A DNA stretch of 64,000 nt, taken from contig NZ_JOBH01000001.1 in assembly GCF_000717745.1 (NCBI RefSeq), positions 702,344 to 766,343 of the forward strand, in the 5' to 3' direction. The notes under the pieces are model-generated. The model was not told the DNA's origin, did not search any database, and worked only from the letters and a program-made list of their open reading frames with translations. Position numbers and translations under genes: made by a program. This stretch comes from Streptomyces violens (GTDB taxonomy: Bacteria > Actinomycetota > Actinomycetes > Streptomycetales > Streptomycetaceae). Position 1 is the first letter of the stretch. Each line of letters begins with the position of its first letter. This document shows, in pieces, positions 53,842-63,937 of the stretch.

Positions 53842-55978
53842 GAAGCTCGTCCTCCCGTCCCTCGCCGTCCCGGGCTTCACCCGTACGGGTATGCGCGTCC
53901 GTGCTGTCACCGGCCGGCGTCTCCTTGGGCGCCGCCCCGTTCGACCCCGCCCCGTTGTGCGCAGCACCGCCGTACACGGTGCCACTGTGCACGGTGCCGC
54001 TGTGCCCCGCCCCGTTGTGCGCGGGGCCTTCGTGCGACGCCTCTCCGTTGTTGCCTGCCGCACCGTTCGTACCCGGGTGCGGCGCGGCCTCTGTAGCGCC
54101 GTTCCCGGACTGGGCCGGGACCGTGAGCACGGGCTTGCGTGCCTCGATGGCGCGGTGCCCGGCCGCGCGGCTACGGGCACGGTTGCGCCGCGAGTCCTCC
54201 GGCTCCAGGGGGATCGGCGAGCCGCGCAGCGCCTCGCCCGCCGTACGCGGCAGCGTCAGCCGGAACTGGGAACCGCCGCCCGGCTCGCCCCACGCCTGCA
54301 GCCAGCCGCCGTGCAGCCGGGCGTCCTCGACCGCGATCGACAGGCCGAGGCCCGTGCCGCCGGTCGTGCGGGCCCGGGCCGGGTCGGCACGCCAGAACCG
54401 GTTGAAGACCCGCGTCGCCTCGCCGGGCCGCAGCCCGACACCGTAGTCGCGTACCGCGATGGCCACCGCGCCGCCGCTCCGGCCGCCCGCGGAGGCCAGA
54501 CGTACGACGACGTCCCGGCCCTCGCCGTGCTCGACCGCGTTGACCACCAGGTTGCGCAGCACCCGCTCCACACGCCGGGCGTCCGCCTCGGCGACCACCG
54601 GGTACTCGGCGCCGCGCACGACGATGCGGCTGCCCTTGGCTTCGGCCAGCGGCTCGGCGCCCTCGATGACCCGGTGAACGACGTCCCGCAGGTCTATCGG
54701 CTCGGCTTCCAGCGCGGCCGCCCCCGCGTCGAACCGGCTGATCTCCAGCAGGTCCGCCAGCAGCGACTCGAACCGGTCCAGCTGCCCGCGCAGCAGCTCG
54801 GCCGAGCGCGCGGTCGCCGGATCGAAGTCCTCGCGCGCGTCGTGGATGAGGTCGGCGGCCATCCGTACGGTCGTCAGCGGCGTCCGCAGCTCGTGCGACA
54901 CATCGGACACGAAGCGGCGCTGCATCCGGGAGAGCGCCTCCAGCTGCTGGATCTTGCTCTGCAGGTTCTGCGCCATCTTGTTGAACGATTCACCGAGCCG
55001 GGCGATGTCGTCCTCGCCGGTGACCTTCATTCGCTCCTGCAGCAGGCCGGCGGCCAGCCGCTCGGAGATCCCCGCCGCCATCCGTACGGGGGTGACGACC
55101 TGCCGCACCACCAGCCACGCGATCGCGCCGAGCAGCACCACGACGAAGACCCCGGCCGTGGCGAGGGTGCCCTTCACGAGGCTGAGCGACTTCTCTTCCT
55201 GGCTGAAGGAGAACAGGTAGTAGAGCTGGTACGGATTGCTGTTGACGTCGTCCAGCCGCTTGCCGATGACCAGCGCGGGCTCGCCCTCGTCCGACCCGAC
55301 CCGCTTGATCTGGGTGTACTCGCGGTACGTACCCGCCTTCTTGTCCAGCTTCCGGCGCATCTCCGCCGGCACGCTCCGCTCCGGGTCCACGTCACCCGAA
55401 GCACGCGGACCGCGGATGCCGGGGCTGTCGTCCACGAACGGCTGCTCGACAGCCGAGTCCGAGCTCAGCGCGACCACCGAGAACACGCCCTGGCCGCCGC
55501 TGGCGAGCTGCTCGACCAGGCTGGTGAGCCAGGTCGCGGAGTCCTGCGCGCCGCGGTTACCGGGGCGCTGAGTGTCGTCCCCGCGGATGTCACCGGCGCC
55601 GTCGGCCATCTGCTGCGCCACGGCGAAGCCGCCGGCGGCCTGGCTCTGCGCGGCCTGCCGCTTGGCGTCCAGCAGGCCGTTGCGCACCTGCCCGATGACC
55701 ACGAGGCCGAGCAGCAGCACCACACCCAGCGACATCAGCAGGGTCGTCGCGACGACCCGCAGTTGGATGTTGCGCCGCCACAGACGCATGGCGGGCAGCA
55801 GCGGCCGGCGCACCCAGCGGCCGATGAGGCGCAGCATGGGGTGGACCGGCCCGCTGGCCGCCCCGTCGGGCAGCAGCTGCTGCCCGCCTCGCACGAAGCG
55901 CTCGAAGAAGGACATGTCATCCGCCGCGTCAGCGGCCCGCCCCCGCGTCCCCTCCGGAGCCGAACCGTCCCGGGTCAT
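53828..55978 (-). CDS. mtrB: Two-component sensor histidine kinase MtrB
   Basis: This is a membrane kinase of 716 residues. Transmembrane helices lie at about 73-96 and 272-292 with an extracellular sensor region between them. A HAMP domain spans about 292-345, the H-box VSDVSHELRTPL carries the phosphorylated His362, and the N and G boxes are present (NLVVNAVEHG, GTGLGLSIAVEDA). A C-terminal tail of about 120 residues, rich in Asn/Gly/Ala/His, is partly built from short repeats. MtrB phosphorylates MtrA and controls cell wall and developmental genes. It starts 1 base after the mtrA stop and overlaps lpqB. Confidence 0.96.
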   Translation of the reverse strand: MTRDGSAPEGTRGRAADAADDMSFFERFVRGGQQLLPDGAASGPVHPMLRLIGRWVRRPLLPAMRLWRRNIQLRVVATTLLMSLGVVLLLGLVVIGQVRNGLLDAKRQAAQSQAAGGFAVAQQMADGAGDIRGDDTQRPGNRGAQDSATWLTSLVEQLASGGQGVFSVVALSSDSAVEQPFVDDSPGIRGPRASGDVDPERSVPAEMRRKLDKKAGTYREYTQIKRVGSDEGEPALVIGKRLDDVNSNPYQLYYLFSFSQEEKSLSLVKGTLATAGVFVVVLLGAIAWLVVRQVVTPVRMAAGISERLAAGLLQERMKVTGEDDIARLGESFNKMAQNLQSKIQQLEALSRMQRRFVSDVSHELRTPLTTVRMAADLIHDAREDFDPATARSAELLRGQLDRFESLLADLLEISRFDAGAAALEAEPIDLRDVVHRVIEGAEPLAEAKGSRIVVRGAEYPVVAEADARRVERVLRNLVVNAVEHGEGRDVVVRLASAGGRSGGAVAIAVRDYGVGLRPGEATRVFNRFWRADPARARTTGGTGLGLSIAVEDARLHGGWLQAWGEPGGGSQFRLTLPRTAGEALRGSPIPLEPEDSRRNRARSRAAGHRAIEARKPVLTVPAQSGNGATEAAPHPGTNGAAGNNGEASHEGPAHNGAGHSGTVHSGTVYGGAAHNGAGSNGAAPKETPAGDSTDAHTRTGEARDGEGREDELRDRR
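53945..54022 (-). repeat. Short internal repeats in the mtrB 3' end
   Basis: An exact 18-base direct repeat (ccccgccccgttgtgcgc) occurs at 53945-53962 and 54005-54022. Between them a 15-base unit (acggtgccNctgtgc) is tandemly doubled at 53976-54005. These encode the Asn/Gly/His-rich repeats of the MtrB tail. Confidence 0.8.
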
Positions 55979-55979
55979 G

Positions 55980-56657
55980 TCAGCTGGGCCCGGCCTTGTA
56001 ACCGACGCCACGCACCGTCACCACGATCTCCGGCCGCTCCGGGTCCTTCTCGACCTTCGAGCGCAGCCGCTGCACGTGGACGTTGACCAGCCGGGTGTCC
56101 GCGGCATGGCGGTACCCCCAGACCTGCTCCAGCAGCACCTCGCGGGTGAAGACCTGCCACGGCTTGCGCGCCAGCGCGACCAGCAGGTCGAACTCCAGCG
56201 GCGTCAGCGCTATCGACTGCCCGTCCCGCTTCACGGAGTGCCCCGCCACGTCGATGACCAGGTCACCGATGGCCAGCTGCTCCGGCGCGGGCTCCTCGGA
56301 CCGGCGCAGCCGCGCCCGGATCCGTGCCACCAGCTCCTTGGGCTTGAACGGCTTGACGATGTAATCGTCCGCACCCGACTCCAGACCGACCACCACATCA
56401 ACGGTGTCGCTCTTGGCCGTGAGCATCACGATCGGCACCCCGGACTCCGCCCGGATCAGCCGGCACACCTCGATGCCGTCCCGTCCGGGCAGCATGAGGT
56501 CGAGCAGTACAAGGTCGGGCTTGGCCTCGCGGAACGCGGCGAGCGCCTTGTCGCCGTCCGACACGAACGACGGTTCAAAGCCTTCGCCGCGCAGCACGAT
56601 GCCGAGCATCTCTGCCAGTGCGGTGTCGTCGTCGACGACCAGGACGCGTCCCTTCAT
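55980..56657 (-). CDS. mtrA: Response regulator MtrA (OmpR family)
   Basis: This is a protein of 225 residues. The receiver domain has VLVVDDDTAL, phosphoacceptor Asp53 in LLDLMLPG, Thr80 and Lys102. A winged-helix DNA-binding domain forms the C-terminus (LTPLEFDLLVALARKPWQVF, then VNVHVQRLRSKVE and the end TVRGVGYKAG). MtrA is a global regulator of development and antibiotic production in Streptomyces and binds GTAAC-type repeats. Its ATG overlaps the mtnA stop (ATGA), so its translation is coupled to a methionine-salvage gene. Confidence 0.97.
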   Translation of the reverse strand: MKGRVLVVDDDTALAEMLGIVLRGEGFEPSFVSDGDKALAAFREAKPDLVLLDLMLPGRDGIEVCRLIRAESGVPIVMLTAKSDTVDVVVGLESGADDYIVKPFKPKELVARIRARLRRSEEPAPEQLAIGDLVIDVAGHSVKRDGQSIALTPLEFDLLVALARKPWQVFTREVLLEQVWGYRHAADTRLVNVHVQRLRSKVEKDPERPEIVVTVRGVGYKAGPS

Positions 56658-57826
56658 TCGGCCATCATCCCATTACCTGATCGTGACTTAGCGAATCGTG
56701 ACGTGGAACACACTTCCGCCAGGCTGTCACGAGTGACCGGGGAGACCACACCGGCCTCGGTCACGATCGCGGTCACCAGCTCCGCCGGGGTGACGTCGAA
56801 GGCCGGGTTGTAAGCCTGCGCGCCCAGCGGCGCCACCGGAACCCCGACGCCCGCGTCCGTCCCCGCGGCGAGTACATGCGGCAGGGAGATTTCGGTCACT
56901 TCGTGCCCGGCCCGCTGCTCCACCTCGATCAACGCACCCTCCTCGGTCTCCGGATCCAGCGTTGTCGTGGGGGCGACCACCACGAACGGCACGTGGTGAT
57001 AGCGCGCCAGCACGGCCAGCGGATAGCTGCCCACCTTGTTGGCGACCGCGCCGTCCGCCGCGATCCGGTCCGCGCCGATCAGTACGGCATCCACCTCGCC
57101 CGCCGCGAAGAGCGACCCCGCCGCCCCGTCGGGCAGCACTGTGTACGCCATGCCCGCCCGCGCCGCTTCGTACGCGGTCAGCCGCGCACCCTGCAGCAGC
57201 GGCCGGGTCTCGTCCACCCACAGGCGTCGCAGCTCTCCCTCACGGTGCGCCGCCAGCGCCACCGCGAAGGCGGTGCCCTCGCCCCCGGAGACCAGCGCTC
57301 CCGTGTTGCAGTGCGTGAGGATGCGGTGACCGCCGCCCGGCAGCAGCTCACCGAGCAGCGCCAGCCCGTGCTCCGCCATCCGCGTGCTGGCCCGCGCATC
57401 CTCGGCGTGTACCGCCCTGGCCTCTGCCAGCGCGGCCCCCGCGGCCTCCTCGGGCGACTGCCCCGCGACCAGCGCCGCGTCGTACGCCACCACCGCGCGC
57501 CGCACGCCGTACACGAGGTTGACGGCAGTCGGCCGGGCATACGCCAGGCTCTCCGCGGCATCAGCCACGTCGAACCCGCGGGCGGCCGCCAGCGCGACGC
57601 CGTACGCCCCGGCGATCCCCAGCAGCGGAGCACCCCGCACCGCCAGCGTCCGGATCGCCTCGACCAGAGCCGGTACGTCCGTGCACACCAACTCGGTTTC
57701 TTCCATGGGCAATCGTGTCTGGTCCAGCAGGACCACCACCGGCCCTTCGGGCATCTCCTCCCAGCGCAGCGCAGGGACTGCGGGTGCCGCGGCGCCCGCC
57801 TGACGTACTCCGTACGGATCGGCCAT
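56654..57826 (-). CDS. mtnA: S-methyl-5-thioribose-1-phosphate isomerase
   Basis: This is a protein of 390 residues of the methionine salvage pathway that isomerises methylthioribose-1-phosphate to methylthioribulose-1-phosphate. Catalytic residues are the Cys in THCNTGAL (Cys173) and the Asp in LIGADRIAADG (Asp253). Other conserved segments are RGAPLLGIAGAYG and the end AYNPAFDVTP. It is the first gene of the minus-strand unit mtnA-mtrA-mtrB-lpqB and overlaps mtrA by 4 bases. The C-terminal 25 residues after the conserved core are low in conservation. No other salvage genes are in the window. Confidence 0.95.
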   Translation of the reverse strand: MADPYGVRQAGAAAPAVPALRWEEMPEGPVVVLLDQTRLPMEETELVCTDVPALVEAIRTLAVRGAPLLGIAGAYGVALAAARGFDVADAAESLAYARPTAVNLVYGVRRAVVAYDAALVAGQSPEEAAGAALAEARAVHAEDARASTRMAEHGLALLGELLPGGGHRILTHCNTGALVSGGEGTAFAVALAAHREGELRRLWVDETRPLLQGARLTAYEAARAGMAYTVLPDGAAGSLFAAGEVDAVLIGADRIAADGAVANKVGSYPLAVLARYHHVPFVVVAPTTTLDPETEEGALIEVEQRAGHEVTEISLPHVLAAGTDAGVGVPVAPLGAQAYNPAFDVTPAELVTAIVTEAGVVSPVTRDSLAEVCSTSRFAKSRSGNGMMAE

Positions 57827-57872
57827 CCGCCCAGTCTGCCGTCAGCGACGGGCCGAACATAAGGTCCCCCCT

Positions 57873-57944
57873 CGGGACCCGGACAGACTTCCGGACCCGG
57901 ACAGCGCTCGGGACCGGGACAGCCGCCGGGACAACCAGAACAGC
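57873..57944. repeat. 18-bp imperfect tandem repeat in a divergent promoter region
   Basis: Units cgggacccggacagactt, ccggacccggacagcgct, cgggaccgggacagccgc and a fourth degenerate copy follow each other in the 251-base spacer between mtnA and the gene at 58078. The shared core is ggaccYggacag. They may be binding sites or a slipped-strand product. Confidence 0.7.
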
Positions 57945-58077
57945 TCCGGCCGGTACCGGAACATCGCTTCCTGACAAGGGGGCCGGTACGAAACCGGACC
58001 TGCCATGGCACGATGACTGGCACCGCGGACCCCGGAACCCGACCGCCGCCGCGGACGGGCAGTGTGAAGGAGTGACG

Positions 58078-59571
58078 ATGAACAACTCTCCGGGCTGGGC
58101 CTCGCCCGGATCCTCCCCCTCCGACGAGCCGGACCGCGGCCCCCAGGAGCAGCCCACCCCGCCCGAGCAGCCCACCGACACCCAGCCCACGGACACGCAG
58201 CCGGCGGGCACGGACGCCCCGGCAACCGAGCAGGGAACGGCTGATCAGCAGCCGACGCCCACACCTCAGCAGACCGCCGATCAGCAGCCCTCGCCCGCAT
58301 CGGAGCAGACGGCGGGTCAGCCGCCCTCCGCCCAGTGGGCCAAGGAGCAGCCGCCGGCCGGTCAGTGGTCCGCGCCGAGCGGCGTAGCACCGACCGGAGC
58401 GCCGACCGGAGGTGCGCCGGGCAGCGGCCCCGACGGCGGCGGCCCCGGCTGGAACCCGCCGGCCGGCCCTCCCGGCGGTGGGCCCGGCTGGGGCGGGCAG
58501 CCCGGCGGCCCTGGCGGTAATTGGGGCGGCAGCAGGCCCGGTTGGGGCGGCGCATGGTCCCCGCCGCCTCCGGCGGCCAAGCCCGGCGTCATCCCGCTGC
58601 GTCCGCTCGGCGTCAACGAGATCCTCGACGGCGCCGTGGCCACGATGCGAGCGCACTGGCACACCATGATGGGCATCTCGCTCATCGTCGCGGTGATCAC
58701 ACAGACCGTCGCCACGGTCGTGACGGGCGTGTGGTTCCGGGGCGCCGACAACATGACCCTCGGGACCGACCCGAGCGCGGACGTCGACGAGGTCATGCGT
58801 CAGGCCGGCGGCCAGCTCGCCGCCAGCGGCATCACCTGGTTCATCGCCATGCTCGGCACGGTGATCGTCACCGCGCTGATCACCATCGTCGTCAGCCGTG
58901 CCGTCCTGGGCCGCTCGGTCTCCGCCGGTGAGGCATGGCGTGACTCGCGCCGCCAACTCCCCCGCCTCTTCGGCCTGCTCATCCTGCTCCCGCTCCTCAT
59001 CGCGGCCGTCATCACCGTCGGCCTGGTGCCCGGCATCCTCGTCGCCGTGCTCGGTTCGGCACCGGCCGGTGTGGCGCTCGCGCTGCTCGGCGGGCTCGCC
59101 GGCCTGGTCGCCGGTGTCTGGCTGTGGATCCGCTACTGCCTCGCCGCCCCGGCTCTGATGCTCGAGAAGCAGGGCGTCATCACGTCCATGCGCCGCTCCG
59201 CCAAGCTCGTACGCGGCGCCTGGTGGCGCGTGCTGGGCATCCAGCTGCTCACCGTACTGATCGTGATGATCGTGGAGTTCGTCGTCCAGATCCCGGCCAC
59301 CGTAATCGCCTTCCTGCTCGGCGGGGAGGGCGCCACGAGCTGGATGACCGGCAATGCCACCACCAGCTGGACCTTCCTGATCGTGGTCGGCATCGGCGCC
59401 GTGATCAGCTCGACCGTCACCTTCCCGATCAGCGCCGGCGTCACCGCGCTGCTGTACATGGACCAGCGGATCCGGCGCGAGGCCCTCGACCTCGAACTGG
59501 CGCGCGCGGCCGGGCTCCCCGGCTACGGCACCGACGAGGCCCCCGCCCCCGGCGCCACACCCGGGAGCTGA
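58078..59571 (+). CDS. Membrane protein with Pro/Gln-rich N-terminus (glycerophosphodiester phosphodiesterase membrane-domain-like)
   Basis: This is a protein of 497 residues. The first 175 or so are low-complexity, Pro/Gln/Thr- and then Gly/Trp-rich, and presumably cytoplasmic and disordered. About six membrane helices follow, beginning near residue 200 after PLRPLGVNEILDGAVATMRAH, the conserved start of a family related to the membrane domain of glycerophosphoryl diester phosphodiesterases. No phosphodiesterase domain is present. It is the first gene of a five-gene plus-strand unit with DUF4129, DUF4350, MoxR and DUF58. The ATG at 58078 follows aaggag. The function is unknown; the gene neighbourhood suggests an envelope complex assembled by the MoxR ATPase. 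Confidence 0.85.
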   Translation: MNNSPGWASPGSSPSDEPDRGPQEQPTPPEQPTDTQPTDTQPAGTDAPATEQGTADQQPTPTPQQTADQQPSPASEQTAGQPPSAQWAKEQPPAGQWSAPSGVAPTGAPTGGAPGSGPDGGGPGWNPPAGPPGGGPGWGGQPGGPGGNWGGSRPGWGGAWSPPPPAAKPGVIPLRPLGVNEILDGAVATMRAHWHTMMGISLIVAVITQTVATVVTGVWFRGADNMTLGTDPSADVDEVMRQAGGQLAASGITWFIAMLGTVIVTALITIVVSRAVLGRSVSAGEAWRDSRRQLPRLFGLLILLPLLIAAVITVGLVPGILVAVLGSAPAGVALALLGGLAGLVAGVWLWIRYCLAAPALMLEKQGVITSMRRSAKLVRGAWWRVLGIQLLTVLIVMIVEFVVQIPATVIAFLLGGEGATSWMTGNATTSWTFLIVVGIGAVISSTVTFPISAGVTALLYMDQRIRREALDLELARAAGLPGYGTDEAPAPGATPGS

Positions 59572-59575
59572 TGCG

Positions 59576-60268
59576 GTGCCGGCCGGGGGGAGAGTCGCCG
59601 TGCTCGCGCAACACCTCGCGGGCACCGGCGACGACGTGCCCGTACAGATCCCGCGCGGCCCTGCCCGCGAGGCGGCGGAACGCGAACTGTCCAAGCCGCG
59701 GTACCACGAGTACGACCCCAACCCGCTCCAGCGCGCCCTCAATTGGCTCTGGGAGCGCATCGACGACCTCTTCAGCGCGGCCGCCGGAGTCGCTCCCGGC
59801 GGCTGGGTCGGACTTCTCGTCGTCGCCCTCGTGTTACTGCTGCTGATCGTCGCCCTCCGGCTGCGGCTCGGCGCACTGCGCCGCACGCCCACCACCACCG
59901 CCGCGCTCTTCCCCGACCGGCCCCGCACCGCCGCCGAGCACCGTACGGCCGCGGAAGCGCACGCCGCCCGCAGCGAGTGGACGCCCGCCGCCCAGGAACG
60001 GATGCGTGCACTCGTCCTGGCCCTGGAGGAACGCGCGCTGCTCACACCGGCACCGGGACGCACCGCCGACGAGGCGGCCACCGAGGCCGGCCGCGCCTTC
60101 CCGGCCCACGCCGACCGACTGCGCGCCGCCGCCCGGACCTTCGACGGCATCACATACGGCCGCCGCCCCGGCACCGCCGAGGAGTACGCCCTGCTCAGCG
60201 CCCTGGACACCGACCTGAGCCAGGCGAAGCCCGACCTCACCACCGCCCGTCCCGGGGCCGCCGGATGA
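59576..60268 (+). CDS. DUF4129 domain membrane protein
   Basis: This is a protein of 230 residues. A short N-terminal segment with GDDVPVQIPRGPAREAAERELSKPRYHEYDPNP precedes one strongly hydrophobic helix (about residues 80-98). A C-terminal DUF4129 region follows (RALVLALEERALLTPAPGRTADE, then FDGITYGRRPGTAEEYALL). The GTG at 59576 gives the family's N-terminus; GTG 59600 with gggggga upstream is an alternative. It begins 4 bases after the previous stop and overlaps the next gene by ATGA. DUF4129 proteins occur beside MoxR/DUF58 genes and in transglutaminase-like proteins; the role is unknown. Confidence 0.87.
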   Translation: MPAGGRVAVLAQHLAGTGDDVPVQIPRGPAREAAERELSKPRYHEYDPNPLQRALNWLWERIDDLFSAAAGVAPGGWVGLLVVALVLLLLIVALRLRLGALRRTPTTTAALFPDRPRTAAEHRTAAEAHAARSEWTPAAQERMRALVLALEERALLTPAPGRTADEAATEAGRAFPAHADRLRAAARTFDGITYGRRPGTAEEYALLSALDTDLSQAKPDLTTARPGAAG

Positions 60269-61492
60269 CCGCTCCGACCGCGTACTCCACCTCCGTGTCG
60301 CCCACCGCCGCCAGGATCTGGGCGCGCTCCCGAGGCCTGCTGATCGCGCTCCTCATCCTCGCCCTGGGCGGCATCACCATCGCCGCACTGAAGTCCGGCG
60401 AACAGCACGGCCGTCTCGACCCACGCTCCGCCGACCACACCGGCAGCCGCGCCCTCGCCACCCTGCTGTCCGAACGGGGCGTCAGCACCCGCGTCGTGAC
60501 CAGCACCGGCGAAGCCGCCGCCGCGGCAGGCCCTGACACCACCCTGCTGATCACCGACCCGAACCTGCTGACCGACCGACAGCTCGGCGCCCTGCGTGCG
60601 GCCACCGAACGCGCCGCCGGCCGCACCGTCCTCCTCGCCCCCGACCAAGCGGCGCTCGACGCACTGGCCCCCGGCACCCGGGCCGCGGACCCCGCCGACA
60701 CCACCGTGCGCGCGCCGGACTGCACCCTGCCCGCAGCCCGCCGCGCCGGCGACGCCGACCTCGGCGGGGTCCGCTACCGCACCTCCGCGCCCAATGCCGA
60801 CCGCTGCTACCTCGCCGACGGCCTGCCCACCCTGCTCCGCCTCCCGGACAACGCGGCGGGCGGCACCGGTCCGGCTGCCGGCGACACCGTGCTGCTCGGC
60901 GCCCCCGGACTGCTCCACAACCACGGCCTTGCCGAACGGGGCAACGCCTCGCTCGCCCTGCAACTCCTCGGTTCGCACCGTCATCTGGTCTGGTACCTCC
61001 CCTCCGTCAGTGATCCCGCGACCGCCCAGAACGGCGAGCGCTCCTTCCTCGACCTCATCCCCTCCGGCTGGCGCTGGGGACTGCTGCAGCTGGCCATCGC
61101 CGCCGTACTCACCGCCCTCTGGCGAGCCCGCCGGCTCGGCCCCCTCGTCCCCGAACGGCTGCCCGTCACCGTGCCCGCAGCCGAGACGACCGAGGGCCGC
61201 GCCCGCCTCTACCAGCAGGCCGACGCCCGCGACCAGGCCGCCGCCGTCCTGCGCTCCGCCACCCGCACCCGGCTGGCTCCCCTCGTCGGTGTGCCTCCCT
61301 CCGATGTGCACACTGCGGACGTCCTCGTCCCGGCCGTCACCGCCCGCCTCACCGCGCGCGGCGAATCCGGTACGACCCTGCACGCCCTGCTCTTCGGCCC
61401 CGCGCCCGACGACGACAAGGCCCTGGTCCAGCTGGCCGACCAACTCGACGACCTCGAACGCTCGATCCTTCTCCAAGAGAGGCACGCACCTC

Positions 61493-61512
<20 letters not shown>
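60265..61512 (+). CDS. DUF4350 domain membrane protein
   Basis: This is a protein of 415 residues. An N-terminal helix (residues about 23-42) is followed by an extracytoplasmic domain in which HTGSRALATLLSERGVSTRVV and the strand LLITDPNLLTDRQL resemble the DUF4350/GATase-like fold. A second helix lies near residues 272-292 (WGLLQLAIAAVLTALW), with a cytoplasmic tail after it. It is typical of MoxR-associated operons, and its role is unknown. It is coupled to DUF4129 by ATGA at the start, and its end is overlapped by 20 bases by the MoxR gene. Confidence 0.87.
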
Positions 61513-62458
<946 letters not shown>

Positions 62459-62466
62459 GCCGCGCC

Positions 62467-63777
62467 ATGGCCCTCACCGGACGCACCGCACTCCTCGCGG
62501 CGATCAGCGCCCTCCTCGTCGGGCTCCTTCTCCCCGGCTGGACCGGCATCCTCACCGTCCAACTCACCTTGCTTGCAGCAATTCTGTGCGACCTTTCACT
62601 CGCCACGCCAGTGCGAAAGCTGCAGTTCACCCGTACCGGGGACACATCAGTTCGACTCGGTGACGCTGTCCCCACGCACCTCACCATCACCAATCCCACC
62701 GGGCGACCCTTGCGTGCCGACCTCCGCGACGCCTGGCCGCCCAGCGCCTTCCACCCCGGCACCGAGCTCGACGAATCCCGGCACCGCCTCCGCATCCCCG
62801 CGTCCGAGCGCCGCCGCGTCACCACGAACCTGCGCCCCACCCGCCGCGGCGAGCACCGCGCCGTCCGCATCACCGTCCGCTCGTACGGGCCCCTCGGCCT
62901 GGCCGCCCGCCAGGGCAGCCACCACGTCCCTTGGGCCATCCGCGCGCTGCCCCCGTTCACCAGCCGCAAGCACCTCCCCGCCAAGCTCGCCCGCCTGCGC
63001 GAGCTCGACGGCCGGACCAGCATCCTGACCCGCGGCGAAGGCACCGAGTTCGACAGCCTCCGCGACTACACCCCCGGAGACGACACCCGCTCCATCGACT
63101 GGCGCGCCACCGCTCGCCAGCAGACCGTCGCCGTACGCACCTGGCGCCCGGAGCGCGACCGCCACATCCTCCTCGCCCTGGAAACCGGCCGTACGTCGGC
63201 CGGCCGCGTCGGGGACGTTCCCCGCCTCGACGCCTCGATGGACGCGGCCCTGCTTCTCGCAGCGCTGGCCTCGCGCGCCGGCGACCGCGTCGATCTGCTC
63301 GCCTACGACCGCCGCGTACGCGCCTCCGTGCACGGCCGTACCGCGCGCGACCTCCTCCCCGCACTCACCGACGCGCTGACCCCACTCGAACCGGAGCTCG
63401 TCGAAGCCGACGCCCGGGGCCTGGCCGCGGCGATCCGCCGCAGCGCGCCGCGCCGCTCCCTCATCGTGCTGTTCACCGGCCTCGATGCCGCACCGGTCGA
63501 GGAGGGGCTGCTCCCCGTCCTCCCCGGGCTCACGCAGAAAAACGAGATCATCGTGGCCGCGGTGGCCGACCCACGCATCGAGGCCATGGCCGCCGGCCGC
63601 CACACCCCGGCCGATGTCTATGCCGCAGCTGCCGCGGAGCGCACCCGCGCCGAACGGCAACGCACCGCCGACCGTCTCCGCGCCCACGGTGTCACCGTCG
63701 TTGACGCCACGCCGCCCCTCCTGGCTCCGGAACTGGCCGATGCCTACCTGGCTCTCAAGGCTTCCGGAAGGCTCTGA
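62467..63777 (+). CDS. DUF58 domain protein
   Basis: This is a protein of 436 residues. Two N-terminal hydrophobic helices (about 7-42) anchor it in the membrane. A beta-rich region (residues about 50-170) follows, and then the DUF58 signature GEGTEFDSLRDYTPGDDTRS with IDWRATAR (near residue 195). A von Willebrand A-like fold with ILLALETGRTS replacing the metal-site motif forms the rest. DUF58 proteins are paired with MoxR ATPases, as here (8 bases apart). The function is not known. It is the last gene of the operon before the rRNA genes on the other strand. Confidence 0.92.
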   Translation: MALTGRTALLAAISALLVGLLLPGWTGILTVQLTLLAAILCDLSLATPVRKLQFTRTGDTSVRLGDAVPTHLTITNPTGRPLRADLRDAWPPSAFHPGTELDESRHRLRIPASERRRVTTNLRPTRRGEHRAVRITVRSYGPLGLAARQGSHHVPWAIRALPPFTSRKHLPAKLARLRELDGRTSILTRGEGTEFDSLRDYTPGDDTRSIDWRATARQQTVAVRTWRPERDRHILLALETGRTSAGRVGDVPRLDASMDAALLLAALASRAGDRVDLLAYDRRVRASVHGRTARDLLPALTDALTPLEPELVEADARGLAAAIRRSAPRRSLIVLFTGLDAAPVEEGLLPVLPGLTQKNEIIVAAVADPRIEAMAAGRHTPADVYAAAAAERTRAERQRTADRLRAHGVTVVDATPPLLAPELADAYLALKASGRL

Positions 63778-63898
63778 GCGGGCGGCTCAGCGGATCGGCC
63801 AAGAGGGCAGTGAAGGGCGACGCCACTGGCGCCGTACTGCCGTACTGGTGCCCTTGGCATGGGCGAGACCCTAAACGCCGGGCCGTAAACGCAGAAAA

Positions 63899-63922
63899 GC
63901 TCCGCACCATACGGTGCGGGGC
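63899..63922 (-). terminator. rRNA operon terminator
   Basis: Arms gctccgcacc and ggtgcggggc (loop atac; nine Watson-Crick pairs and one mismatch or wobble) are followed on the minus strand by UUUU (63898-63895). It lies just beyond the 5S rRNA 3' end. Confidence 0.88.
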
Positions 63923-63937
63923 TTTCCCACAATGATT

